Positions 1 to 7,523 of a stretch of 64,000 bases of DNA are shown one piece after another (position 1 is the first letter of the stretch; each line of letters begins with the position of its first letter). The stretch comes from Jeotgalicoccus halotolerans. GTDB taxonomy: Bacteria; Bacillota; Bacilli; Staphylococcales; Salinicoccaceae. Location of the stretch: contig NZ_QUMW01000010.1 of assembly GCF_003387165.1 (NCBI RefSeq), positions 205,783 through 269,782 of the forward strand, given 5' to 3'. The notes under the pieces are model-generated. The model saw nothing but the letters and a program-made list of their open reading frames with translations. It searched no databases and was not told the origin of the DNA. The position numbers and the translations under genes were made by a program.

Positions 1-15
1 CATATATCTGTTCAA
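1..15 (-). CDS. 5' end of an FMN-riboswitch-controlled gene (probably riboflavin uptake or synthesis)
   Basis: Only the first five codons lie in the window. Read on the minus strand, an ideal AGGAGG ribosome site is followed after about seven bases by a TTG start; an in-frame ATG sits four codons later but is too far from the ribosome site. The product cannot be identified from five codons. Because the leader is an FMN riboswitch, a riboflavin transporter (RibU-type) or a rib biosynthesis gene is expected; this is inference from context only. Confidence 0.5.
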
Positions 16-38
16 GTTTTTACCTCCTGAATAAAAAT

Positions 39-70
39 AACGCCCTCGAATAAAAACATTCGAAGGCGTT
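39..70 (-). terminator. Riboswitch-linked intrinsic terminator
   Basis: A 12-bp stem (one mismatch) with an 8-base loop is followed on the minus strand by a T-rich run (TTATTTTTATTC). It lies between the FMN aptamer and the start codon of the downstream gene, so it is the likely expression-platform terminator. Confidence 0.75.
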
Positions 71-163
71 AAAAAATGTATGCTAAAGTAACACAGTATT
101 TTATACAATGTTAAATAAACGTATTAAAATGTTTAAAAACATTTCTACGCTGCTGCATTATTC

Positions 164-297
164 TCTCTCCCATCCAGACTCTAACTGTCGGCTTCAGACT
201 TTAACTGAATCAGCCATACGATAATAAATACCGTACGGGTCGCGGGCTTTCTAAAAAGATTACCGCCGGTTGGGAATTACACCCTGCCCCGAAAGAA
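164..297 (-). promoter_or_regulatory. FMN riboswitch (RFN element)
   Basis: On the minus strand the conserved RFN blocks appear in order: a GGGGCAGGGTG-like block, CCAACCGGCGGTAAT, AGCCCGCGA, the GATT(C)AGTTAAAGTCTGAAGCCGACAGTTAGAG block and a closing GGATGGGAG. This is the established FMN-binding aptamer that turns off riboflavin genes when FMN is abundant. Orientation and the terminator at 39-70 show that it controls the gene that starts at position 15 and runs off the left edge. Confidence 0.95.
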
Positions 298-325
298 TAG
301 TATTCAGTTGAAAAACTCTATATAA

Positions 326-354
326 AATATAGTACACTGCTAGGAAAAAGGCAA
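326..354 (-). promoter_or_regulatory. Predicted sigma-A promoter for the FMN riboswitch transcript
   Basis: Minus strand: -35 TTGCCT, 17-base spacer, -10 TATATT, ending about 30 bases upstream of the aptamer. The match is good and the placement is right. The stretch between about 355 and 510 otherwise holds nothing I can recognise. Confidence 0.55.
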
Positions 355-510
355 TGTATTGATTTGTCAGAAAATTAGTCAGCTTATTTTAACGCTGGTT
401 TTAAAGCGTTAGAGCTTTTCCTCTCTGTGTTAATGTTATCAATTTCTTTTATGAAGTGCAGTTTAGCCTGCGCAAAGATATACTGAAATTAACAAAGATT
501 TTTAAAATAA

Positions 511-777
511 AGACGTATCTTCAGACTTGAACGTTTTAAAGAACAAGAAAACAATCCTGAAAAACACTGGAAAATTACAGATGAAGACTGGCGCAACCGC
601 GAGAAATGGGATTTATATTTAGAAGCTTCAGAAGATATGATTCGTAAAACAGATACTGCACATGCGCCCTGGAAAGTCATCCCTGCAAACGATAAACGCT
701 ATGCCCGTATTACTGCTCTCAGAACAATTATAAAAATATGCGAAGAACATTTAGCGAAAGCTGATAAAAGAGTATAA
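511..777 (+). pseudogene. Remnant of a PPK2-family polyphosphate kinase (C-terminal third only)
   Basis: Reading from 511 to a TAA at 775-777 gives about 88 codons with no start codon and a stop just upstream (508-510). The translation carries blocks typical of the PPK2 C-terminus: LERFKEQ, NPEKHWKITDEDW, a WDLYLEASEDMI helix, HAPWKVIPANDKRYAR and a final helix. PPK2 enzymes move phosphate between polyphosphate and nucleotides. The Walker A and B regions of the N-terminal two thirds are missing, so this cannot be active. The 350-510 region upstream does not translate into the missing part, which suggests a deletion rather than a simple frameshift. The gene is directly followed by the SDR gene at 817. 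Confidence 0.75.
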
Positions 778-816
778 TGGAATTGTTGTAACATAAAAAC
801 AAGGGGGAAATATTAA

Positions 817-1545
817 ATGAAATATGTATTTTTAACAGGTACTAACAGAGGGCTTGGTGAAGCTGCCGCTAAAGCATTCACAGACAGCAGAATTATCAGT
901 ATTACGAGAAGCAGCGTAGAAAATACAGATAATATCTATAAATCATTCACAATGGATTTCAGTGATACTGATGCTATGGAGCAGTTTGTTTCTGAAATCT
1001 TTAACTCTGTCGACCCTGACGAAAATGATGAAGTATATTTATTGAATGTTGCGGGTATCGTTGATCCTGTAAAAGCTGTAAGCAACTTATCCGCAGAGGA
1101 AATGCTTGCCAACTATAAAGTAAACGTCGTTGCACCAACGCTGCTTATTCAAGGGTTTGTAAACCGCTTCAAAGAGTTCGGAGGAGAAAAGCGTATTGTT
1201 ACTGTGACGAGCGGTGCTGCACGCGGTCCCATAGAAGGCTGGAGTGTGTACTGCAGTTCAAAAGCTGCTGTAAATATGATTCACAGCGTGCTGGATAAAG
1301 AAAATATCCATCAGGGCAACAACATTAAGAGCGCCGTATTTTACCCGGGCGTTATCGATACAGGAATGCAAGAAGTAATCCGAGCATCGGATATTGAAGA
1401 GTTCCCCAATCTCGACCGTTTTAAAGAATACAAGGAAACAAACAAACTGGCGAAAGCAGAAGACGTTGCAGCAGCATTATATAAAGTGGTAACCTTGGAA
1501 GACTTCGGCAGTGAAGAAAGCTATGATGTTAAAGACTATATCTAA
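817..1545 (+). CDS. SDR-family oxidoreductase, benzil reductase (YueD-like)
   Basis: A 242-residue short-chain dehydrogenase/reductase. The Rossmann motif appears at the start (TGTNRGLG, residues 7-14), followed by the N-x-A-G motif (NVAG) and the catalytic Ser/Tyr-x-x-x-Lys set (TSGAARG, then YCSSK). The length and the early TGTNRGLGEA pattern fit the (S)-benzoin-forming benzil reductase group of Bacillus and staphylococci, which are cytosolic NADPH-dependent carbonyl reductases of unclear physiological substrate. The ATG start follows an AAGGGGGAA ribosome site. It stands alone between the PPK2 remnant and convergent glnA, sharing a bidirectional terminator with glnA. Another SDR activity is possible; the fold is certain. 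Confidence 0.85.
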   Translation: MKYVFLTGTNRGLGEAAAKAFTDSRIISITRSSVENTDNIYKSFTMDFSDTDAMEQFVSEIFNSVDPDENDEVYLLNVAGIVDPVKAVSNLSAEEMLANYKVNVVAPTLLIQGFVNRFKEFGGEKRIVTVTSGAARGPIEGWSVYCSSKAAVNMIHSVLDKENIHQGNNIKSAVFYPGVIDTGMQEVIRASDIEEFPNLDRFKEYKETNKLAKAEDVAAALYKVVTLEDFGSEESYDVKDYI

Positions 1546-1579
1546 AAAGAGGAGTAACGCTATGCGTTACTCCTCTTTT
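1545..1579. terminator. Bidirectional terminator between SDR gene and glnA, built on a dispersed palindrome
   Basis: A perfect 16-bp stem with a 3-base loop, A-run on the left and T-run on the right, so it can stop transcription from both sides. Its centre (TAACGCTATGCGTTACTCCT, 1555-1574) is repeated exactly at 17990-18009. Confidence 0.85.
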
Positions 1580-1582
1580 ATA

Positions 1583-2917
1583 TTAATACTGCGTTAAATA
1601 TTCTTCTTTTTCCCATGCTGTAATCTGCGCGCTGTACATCTTCCATTCATAGGTTTTATTTTCTATAAAGTGGTCGCAGATATGTTTACCCAATGCGTCC
1701 TGAATAACTTCATCAGCCTTTAGTGCCTTCAAAGCTGTATACAATGTCGTCGGCAGGTCTTCCACATTTTCTGCTTTACGCTCTTTATTTGTCATTTCGA
1801 AAATATTTTCATCTACCGGCGTTGTTAAATCCTTCTGATGCTGGATGCCGCTTAGTCCTGCTTTCAGGATTACAGCAGTTGCGAGATACGGGTTCGCTGA
1901 AGGGTCCAGCGATCTCACTTCTGCACGTGTACCTGCACCGCGAGTTGATGGGATTCTGAGCAGCGGCGTCCGGTTACTCCCGCTCCATGCAATATAACGG
2001 GGAGCTTCAAATCCCGAACTCAGACGCTTATACGAGTTTACAAGCGGGTTGCAGACGGCTGTATATCCTCTCGCATGATCTAATAAACCTGCCATAAAGT
2101 ATTTCATTTCTTCACTCAGCCCGTACTCATCATTTTCATCATAAAAAGTGTTTTTACCATCTTTAAATAACGATACATTATAATGCATGCCGCTTCCAGC
2201 TTCATTATACAGCGGTTTAGGCATGAATGTAACATGCAGTCCATATTTTCTCGCAACTGTTTTCGCTACTAGCTTAAATGTCTGGATATTATCGCTCGAA
2301 GTCACAGCATCACTGTACTTAAAACTGATTTCATGCTGGCTCGGCCCCGCTTCATGGTGAAACATTTCCACTTCAAAATCCATTTCTTTCAATGTTCTAG
2401 CTATTTCACGGCGGCATGTTTCACTTGAATCCGTAATCGATAAATCGAAATATCCGCTTGTATCATTTATAATTGTCGTTGGATTACTATCGGCATCCAG
2501 TTTGAATAAATAGAACTCTGGTTCGGGCCCTAAATTAAAAGCATCATAACCCATATCTTCCATTTCTTTGATTATGCGTTTTAAATTACTTCTCGGGTCT
2601 CCCTCGAACGGTTCATTATTAAAATTGTACACATCGCAAATCAGACGTGCTACTCTGCAGTCTTCATCCGACCATGGGAAAATAGCCCATGTATTATAAT
2701 CAGGTTTTAAAAACATGTCCGATTCTTCGACGCGCACAAAGCCTTCAATAGAAGAGCCGTCGAACATAGTTTCGCCGTCCAAAGCTTCTTCCAGCTGTTC
2801 AACTGGAATTTCCACGTTTTTAAGCGCACCTAATATATCAGTAAAATGAAGTTTTACATAACCAATATTTTCTTGTTCTGCAATCTTTAAAATATCTTCC
2901 TTAGATATTTTGCTCAT
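1583..2917 (-). CDS. glnA: Glutamine synthetase, type I
   Basis: ATP-dependent amidation of glutamate to glutamine in the cytosol. The 444-residue sequence aligns along its whole length with the Bacillus-type GSI-alpha enzyme: the MFDGSSIEGF loop, the NLGPEPEFYLF metal-site strand, HHEAGPSQHEI, the NRTPLLRIP and EVRSLDPSANPYLA active-site segments and the C-terminal WEKEEYLTQY. I chose the ATG at 2917 (MSKISKED) rather than a GTG at 2929, because the GTG overlaps the AGGAG ribosome site and the ATG start matches the family N-terminus. No glnR repressor gene lies next to it, unlike the usual glnRA pair; the gene upstream on the same strand encodes a TspO-like protein 70 bases away. It ends at a terminator shared with the convergent SDR gene. 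Confidence 0.97.
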   Translation of the reverse strand: MSKISKEDILKIAEQENIGYVKLHFTDILGALKNVEIPVEQLEEALDGETMFDGSSIEGFVRVEESDMFLKPDYNTWAIFPWSDEDCRVARLICDVYNFNNEPFEGDPRSNLKRIIKEMEDMGYDAFNLGPEPEFYLFKLDADSNPTTIINDTSGYFDLSITDSSETCRREIARTLKEMDFEVEMFHHEAGPSQHEISFKYSDAVTSSDNIQTFKLVAKTVARKYGLHVTFMPKPLYNEAGSGMHYNVSLFKDGKNTFYDENDEYGLSEEMKYFMAGLLDHARGYTAVCNPLVNSYKRLSSGFEAPRYIAWSGSNRTPLLRIPSTRGAGTRAEVRSLDPSANPYLATAVILKAGLSGIQHQKDLTTPVDENIFEMTNKERKAENVEDLPTTLYTALKALKADEVIQDALGKHICDHFIENKTYEWKMYSAQITAWEKEEYLTQY

Positions 2918-2989
2918 TAAAATGACCACTCCTAAATATATTTAACACATAAATCTTCTCCTCCTTTATAAACCCGATTAACTGAATCT

Positions 2990-3727
2990 TTAAACCCTCT
3001 CTTTATTTGTATTTATCATCACAATGACAACAAGGGAAGAAACTGCGAGTACGATGCTTATAATCAGCAGGGTAATATTTAAACTTGTATATTCACTGTC
3101 ATGCTCCGTATAGATAGCAAATAACGGCCAGATAATGACAAGGGGATATAACCAGTCTTTAAAATACAACGCTATTATGACACTTATAGCTCCGGCGGCT
3201 GCCAGCATAATAATTGTCCATGTTAATTCATTCAAGCCGATCAGAGAATCTATATTATTATCATTCGTTAATTGAAAAACATTAACGATAGATGCAACTG
3301 TCACCCAGGCAAAATAAATAGAATAAGGTAAACGGTCAAACCAATTATAATGCCCTCCAGTGATTAGAATGTGCATAATAAATAAGGTGATCAGCAATGA
3401 AAAAATTACGATGACTGAAGCGAGTATCATTTGCTGAGTAAACACTAAAATCCATGCACTGTTGAGTAAAAAGTTAACAATTGGCCAGTATTTTAATTTG
3501 TATGCTGGAGAATCTTCCCATGTTTTCTGAAAGAACTGCTTAATTATCCAAATAAATACCAAAGCATATATCAAACCCCATATAGAAAAAGCAAATCCTG
3601 CCGGCTGAATAATAGGCTGATTATTATCTGCCACACTTCCCACATTTGTTCCTATAAAGTAATTCATCACTATCATTACTAAAAAGGCAGCCAGATAACC
3701 CGCTGCCCATTTTTTCTGAGTGTTCAT
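2990..3727 (-). CDS. TspO/MBR-like multi-pass membrane protein
   Basis: About 245 residues with at least six hydrophobic segments spread over the protein. The N-terminal part contains QPAGFAFSIWGLIYALVF, resembling the PxxW-rich first helices of tryptophan-rich sensory (TspO/MBR) proteins, and a second Trp-rich block (YSIYFAWVTVASIVNVF). Classical TspO is about 160 residues; this longer form is found in Firmicutes as a TspO-related protein whose ligand is not known. The ATG at 3727 sits behind GGAAGGGGA; a TTG one codon earlier is less likely. It could be co-transcribed with glnA downstream. Membrane location is clear; function is not. Confidence 0.65.
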   Translation of the reverse strand: MNTQKKWAAGYLAAFLVMIVMNYFIGTNVGSVADNNQPIIQPAGFAFSIWGLIYALVFIWIIKQFFQKTWEDSPAYKLKYWPIVNFLLNSAWILVFTQQMILASVIVIFSLLITLFIMHILITGGHYNWFDRLPYSIYFAWVTVASIVNVFQLTNDNNIDSLIGLNELTWTIIMLAAAGAISVIIALYFKDWLYPLVIIWPLFAIYTEHDSEYTSLNITLLIISIVLAVSSLVVIVMINTNKERV

Positions 3728-3784
3728 CAAATCCCCTTCCTGTTATCAGTCATAATAAAAGCGAGGGTTTCCCCTCGCTTTTTC

Positions 3785-4201
3785 TTATAGTTTGATTTCA
3801 ACGGGTTCCTCGTCGTCATTCATAATCTTTATATCTTTCGGTGTAATTTTCAGCACTTTCAAATGCGGGTTTTCTTTAGAGTCAAAGAAACTCTGGTCCT
3901 GCTTTTCCCACAGCCAGTCGATTGTCTTCTGGTCATTAATTCTTTCAACTTCTCCGCTGATTTCTACGAAAGCATGGTTTTTAGTATCATTAAATCCCAG
4001 CAGCACATGAGCCTGCGGATTTTCTCCGAGTTCATCGTATTTAGGAGACTGGTCATTGGTTTTGGCATACAGCGTTAATCCGTCATTATAAAACCACATA
4101 TACCGTGCATTAGGCACATTGTCTTTCGCTGTGGATAAAACACCTATTTTCGACTCGTTTAATATCTCTTCGATACGTTCAATAGCTTTAGATTGTTTCA
4201 C
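3785..4201 (-). CDS. Pyridoxamine 5'-phosphate oxidase-fold protein (general stress protein 26-like)
   Basis: A 138-residue protein with the split-barrel flavin-binding pattern of the PNPOx-like superfamily: a start helix (AIERIEEILNESKIGVLSTA), then MWFYNDGLTLYAKTN, a DELGENPQAHVLLGF strand and VEISGEVERI. Members bind FMN, F420 or heme; the small Firmicutes ones are often stress-induced and of unproved activity. It starts with GTG behind AGGTGA. It is a single gene followed on the other side by the tspO-like gene in the same direction, with a short GC-rich hairpin (about 3758-3784) that may terminate it. It is unlikely to be the PLP-making PdxH enzyme because it is too short and lacks its C-terminus. 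Confidence 0.75.
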   Translation of the reverse strand: MKQSKAIERIEEILNESKIGVLSTAKDNVPNARYMWFYNDGLTLYAKTNDQSPKYDELGENPQAHVLLGFNDTKNHAFVEISGEVERINDQKTIDWLWEKQDQSFFDSKENPHLKVLKITPKDIKIMNDDEEPVEIKL

Positions 4202-4332
4202 ATTATCACCTGTCCTTATAATTGTTTTATTTTAAGTACCACATTTTTACTATCTTCAATCATCTGCATGATTTCTTTTATTCATAAAGGGTATAAATTA
4301 CTGTATATAAAATGATCAGGAGGTAATTAATA

Positions 4333-4596
4333 ATGGATGTTAAAGCAGAAGCAGAAAAACTCGAAGGCTGGGAATTAAAAGACGAGAAACTGATTAAGAA
4401 GTTTAAATTCGAGCGTTTTTTAGACGGTATTGAATTTGTAAACATGCTTGCACAGCATGCTGAAAAAGAGCAGCATCATCCCGGTATCAGAATTAATTAC
4501 ACAACAGTTACCGTAGTCTGGACAACTTTCTCAACGCATGAGCTGAAAGAACGGGATATCGAAGGTGCGAAAGCCACTGATAAAATTTACGGTTAA
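4333..4596 (+). CDS. Pterin-4-alpha-carbinolamine dehydratase
   Basis: An 87-residue protein of the PCD/DCoH family, which dehydrates 4a-hydroxytetrahydropterin after an aromatic amino-acid hydroxylase reaction. The signature is present: AEKEQHHPGI, holding the paired active-site histidines, then YTTVTVVWTT and a downstream STHE. The length is slightly short of the usual 95-105 residues, with the first helix trimmed. The ATG follows an AGGAGG site with normal spacing. No aromatic amino-acid hydroxylase is in this window, so in this organism it may act in pterin or molybdopterin side reactions; that part is inference. Confidence 0.88.
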   Translation: MDVKAEAEKLEGWELKDEKLIKKFKFERFLDGIEFVNMLAQHAEKEQHHPGIRINYTTVTVVWTTFSTHELKERDIEGAKATDKIYG

Positions 4597-4661
4597 ATTA
4601 ACGGGCTGCTTGGTTTTTAAGAAACCCGGCAGTCCTGTTTATAAATTTAAGGAATGATGCT

Positions 4662-5069
4662 ATGAAATATTTGCATTCAGGAATAATCGCCGGAAGCATT
4701 ACCGGTATGTTTTTATTTATTGTATGTGCATTTGTGGAATACCTGACTCCTGTAGAACTTATGACTCTGCTATTGAATGTTGACTTTTTAACTGAAAGAG
4801 ACCTGCACACCATTACAGAAATCATACTGCATCTCGCAGTATCCATTATGATTGCCGTTTTGCTTAAATTTATATTTGATAAATTTTCAGGAATCTACAT
4901 ACCGGCTTTGATTTTTAGCTGGATCGTCACAAGCATAATGTTTTATCTGCTCGAATATTTAAGTGTTATGACTATCGTGCTGCACGGCTTCACGGGTTTT
5001 ATCGTCTGGACGTGTATTCATCTGGTGTATTTCATCCTGATGTTTATACTTCATAAAAAAGGTATCTAA
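4662..5069 (+). CDS. Small integral membrane protein of unknown function
   Basis: A 135-residue protein with four predicted membrane segments: residues about 5-25 (SGIIAGSITGMFLFIVCAF), 45-70, 75-100 and 105-130, separated by short loops. The first segment has the small-residue pattern GIIAGSITGMFLF. I do not recognise a family. The ATG lies behind AAGGAATGA. It lies 65 bases after the pterin dehydratase gene and 20 bases before the pyruvate kinase gene, all on the same strand, so it may be part of one operon with them. A small hairpin with few Ts lies at about 4601-4636. Confidence 0.6.
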   Translation: MKYLHSGIIAGSITGMFLFIVCAFVEYLTPVELMTLLLNVDFLTERDLHTITEIILHLAVSIMIAVLLKFIFDKFSGIYIPALIFSWIVTSIMFYLLEYLSVMTIVLHGFTGFIVWTCIHLVYFILMFILHKKGI

Positions 5070-5088
5070 GACTATAGAGGTGGTCGTT

Positions 5089-6582
5089 ATGAATAAAGAA
5101 GCATCGCCGTTATTAGAAGATATAAAACAGATACGCAAGCAGGTTGTAAAAGACGGTGAACACATACTGGAATCCTGGCAGGGAGGAGAAGTACGGGAAG
5201 AATATATCCAAAGTTTGAGAAATCTCGCTTACTATATGGCTTTTCGCCGTTACGACCGTCGCGAACTGCAAAATTCATTAATCCCATGGGGAGTATCATC
5301 CCTCGGCCGTCTGGAACCAAACGTTGCCGGCAACCTCGATGCTGTTTTTAAAACTCTCGGATATATTACCGGTGATATTCAAACTGAGACTGAATACTTT
5401 AAATATCCGGCTTCGGAAGATCGAAACAGTCCGCTTGCGAACAATACAAATATACTGCTCGGCGAGAATAAAGAGCACCGATACACACAAATTATGGTAA
5501 CGATGCCGTCTGAAGCAGCAAAAGATTATAAACTGGTTAAATCCCTGATTGAGTCGGGGATGAATTCTGCACGGATTAATTGTGCACATGATGATGAGGA
5601 TACCTGGAAACAGATGATTGAAAATATAAGAACAGCAGCTGATGAGACCGGAGACTCATGCAGGATATTAATGGACATAAGCGGTCCGAAAGTCCGAATC
5701 AAGACTCTTTTGACTTCCAAAAGAAACCCGAAACTGAAAACTGGAGAATACTTTCTTCTCTCTAATCAGGAAGCAATGATACTGCCTTCCAAAGTGAATA
5801 TAGCGGTTAATACTTCGGTTCCCGAGGTGCTGAAAAATGTAGGTATTGATCAGCTGATTAAAATTGATGACGGGCAGATAGAAGCAATAGTAACAGAAGT
5901 TCAGGATGATGGTTTAATCTGCCGGGTCACTAAAACATCTAAAGCAAAAGGCGTCAGAATTAAAACAGAAAAGGGCATTAACTTTCCGGACCTTGATATC
6001 AATTTAAATGTACTGACAGAGAAAGATATGAACGATCTAGATTTTGCAGCGGAACACGCAGATATTCTCGCTTTTTCTTTTATCAAAAGTGCAGATGATA
6101 TGAGATATATTGAAGATACTCTAAGAGAAAAATTGACGGCCGGTAAACAGCAGATGCCGGTTATCGCCAAAATAGAAACGACTGAGGCTATCGGGGAGAT
6201 ACCGAATATTATTGCTGCAGCTGCCGCAGTCAGACCTTTTGGAATCATGGTAGCGCGGGGAGATCTGGCAGTTGAAATCGGCTATGAACGGCTCAGTGAG
6301 GTACAAGAAGAGCTGCTGTGGATTTGTGAAGCTGCTCATGTGCCGGTAATCTGGGCAACTCAGGTGCTGGAATCATTGATTAAAACCGGAATCCCGACAC
6401 GTTCCGAAATCTCAGATGTCGTTGCAGGTTCACGTGCTGAATGTATTATGCTGAATAAAGGCGATTATATCGTTGATGGTGTGAAAACTGTGGATGATAT
6501 CTTGAGTAAGAGTGAAGGACATAACTATAAGAAAACTGCGATGCTGAGGGCACTGAATATCTCTAAATCAATGTTTGAATAG
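5089..6582 (+). CDS. Non-canonical pyruvate kinase-like protein with N-terminal helical domain
   Basis: A 497-residue protein. Residues about 1-125 are a helical extension (SLRNLAYYMAFRRYDRRELQ, then SLGRLEPNVAGNLDAV) seen in a divergent pyruvate-kinase group. From about residue 130 the pyruvate kinase barrel follows: SARINCAHD, MDISGPKVRI, DDGQIEAIV, PVIAKIETTEAI (catalytic Lys), GIMVARGDLAVEI (Mg-binding Asp), WATQVLESL, PTRSEISDVV and MLNKGDYI. The C-terminal allosteric domain of ordinary pyruvate kinases is absent. Positions that bind potassium in the standard enzyme are changed (NFSHG is NCAHD; DTKGP is DISGP). The ATG at 5089 follows GAGGTGG. A terminator hairpin follows. It probably makes ATP from phosphoenolpyruvate, or acts on a related substrate; the housekeeping pyk gene should be elsewhere. 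Confidence 0.82.
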   Translation: MNKEASPLLEDIKQIRKQVVKDGEHILESWQGGEVREEYIQSLRNLAYYMAFRRYDRRELQNSLIPWGVSSLGRLEPNVAGNLDAVFKTLGYITGDIQTETEYFKYPASEDRNSPLANNTNILLGENKEHRYTQIMVTMPSEAAKDYKLVKSLIESGMNSARINCAHDDEDTWKQMIENIRTAADETGDSCRILMDISGPKVRIKTLLTSKRNPKLKTGEYFLLSNQEAMILPSKVNIAVNTSVPEVLKNVGIDQLIKIDDGQIEAIVTEVQDDGLICRVTKTSKAKGVRIKTEKGINFPDLDINLNVLTEKDMNDLDFAAEHADILAFSFIKSADDMRYIEDTLREKLTAGKQQMPVIAKIETTEAIGEIPNIIAAAAAVRPFGIMVARGDLAVEIGYERLSEVQEELLWICEAAHVPVIWATQVLESLIKTGIPTRSEISDVVAGSRAECIMLNKGDYIVDGVKTVDDILSKSEGHNYKKTAMLRALNISKSMFE

Positions 6583-6585
6583 ACA

Positions 6586-6617
6586 ACATGCGTCTCCCGA
6601 ACGAAGAGACGCATTTT
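6586..6617 (+). terminator. Terminator after the pyruvate kinase gene
   Basis: ATGCGTCT and AGAGACGCAT form a stem around a short loop, followed by a run of Ts (ATTTTTTG). Confidence 0.75.
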
Positions 6618-6663
6618 TTGTGATATAATGCAACGTAAAATGCCAGTAGAAAGTTGAATTTAT

Positions 6664-7050
6664 ATGAGCAAGTTTAAAGAATTTATTAAATACTGCATGA
6701 TTGCTGCAGTCGGCGGTATCCTTGATTTACTGTTGTTTATCATGCTGCACACTTATACCGGCATTCATATTCAAATCGTGAATCTGGTTAGCATGTTTAC
6801 CGGTGTCACAACAAATTTCATATTGAATTATCATTTTAACTTTAAGGCGCACAGCAAATTTTTCAGACGCTACTTTTCATTTCTAACTATTGGTACAGCA
6901 GGGTTTTTAGTCGTTTCAATTGCTGTTTTCATTTTCGTTCAACAGCTTGGATGTAACGCCATTATAGTTAAAATAAGTGCGACAATGTTTGCGACCGTGA
7001 TTCAGTACTTACTAAATCGATATATATCATTCCGCATGTACAGAGCTTAG
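6664..7050 (+). CDS. GtrA-family membrane protein
   Basis: A 128-residue protein with four membrane helices and the GtrA pattern: KYCMIAAVGGILDLLLFIML in the first helix, TGVTTNFILNYHFNFKAH between helices two and three, and a final FATVIQYLLNRYISF. GtrA-like proteins are thought to move undecaprenyl-linked sugars across the membrane or to assist glycosyltransferases that decorate wall polymers. The ATG is 47 bases after the preceding terminator; the ribosome site is weak (AGTAGAAAG). It is a single gene with no glycosyltransferase alongside, so its partner is unknown. Confidence 0.85.
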   Translation: MSKFKEFIKYCMIAAVGGILDLLLFIMLHTYTGIHIQIVNLVSMFTGVTTNFILNYHFNFKAHSKFFRRYFSFLTIGTAGFLVVSIAVFIFVQQLGCNAIIVKISATMFATVIQYLLNRYISFRMYRA

Positions 7051-7120
7051 TCAGTGGCAAGAGCGCCATAACCCTTGACAGGACAGATTTGTACCGCATA
7101 TCGATATTTTGTAACGTTCA

Positions 7121-7369
7121 TTATTTTTCTGACGCTTTATCCCTTAACTCGTAATAATAAAGTACGCTAGTCATCGCGCCTTCATCGACCATGTTTGCAT
7201 CACGCAATTCATCCGGTTTTCCGAGATTAATAATGTAATCATCGTCCGTCCATTTATTAACTGCATTTCCCAGCTGTCCTAAAATCATTTGTCTGTTCTG
7301 TGACTTCGCTGCATACAGTACCCCCGCTGCCAGCCCCGCTCCAATAAGGAGTTTCGTCCGTTTGCGCAT
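7121..7369 (-). CDS. Small N-terminally anchored protein of unknown function
   Basis: An 82-residue protein. Residues 3-20 (KRTKLLIGAGLAAGVLYAA) form a short hydrophobic segment after positive charges, giving a single membrane anchor; the rest is soluble, acidic and rich in Asp and Glu (WTDDDYIINLGKPDELRD). I do not recognise a family. The ATG follows GAGGTGATATTG. It is transcribed away from the GltS gene and has no same-strand neighbour. Confidence 0.55.
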   Translation of the reverse strand: MRKRTKLLIGAGLAAGVLYAAKSQNRQMILGQLGNAVNKWTDDDYIINLGKPDELRDANMVDEGAMTSVLYYYELRDKASEK

Positions 7370-7523
7370 ACAATATCACCTCTTTCAATATAGTTTTTAA
7401 GAACATCTAATAATTAAACATAATTAAATTTCTTTAAATATGTAAAAGTTATCGTTGGTTATTTCTGGGTTTTAGATTAGAATGGATTTTCTGATGTATT
7501 TTTTAAATGATGGAGGATGGGAT

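Noticed and set aside
345..510. N-terminal remainder of the PPK2 gene
   Set aside because: No reading frame there resembles the Walker A part (GxxxxGK) of PPK2; translations are interrupted and unrelated.
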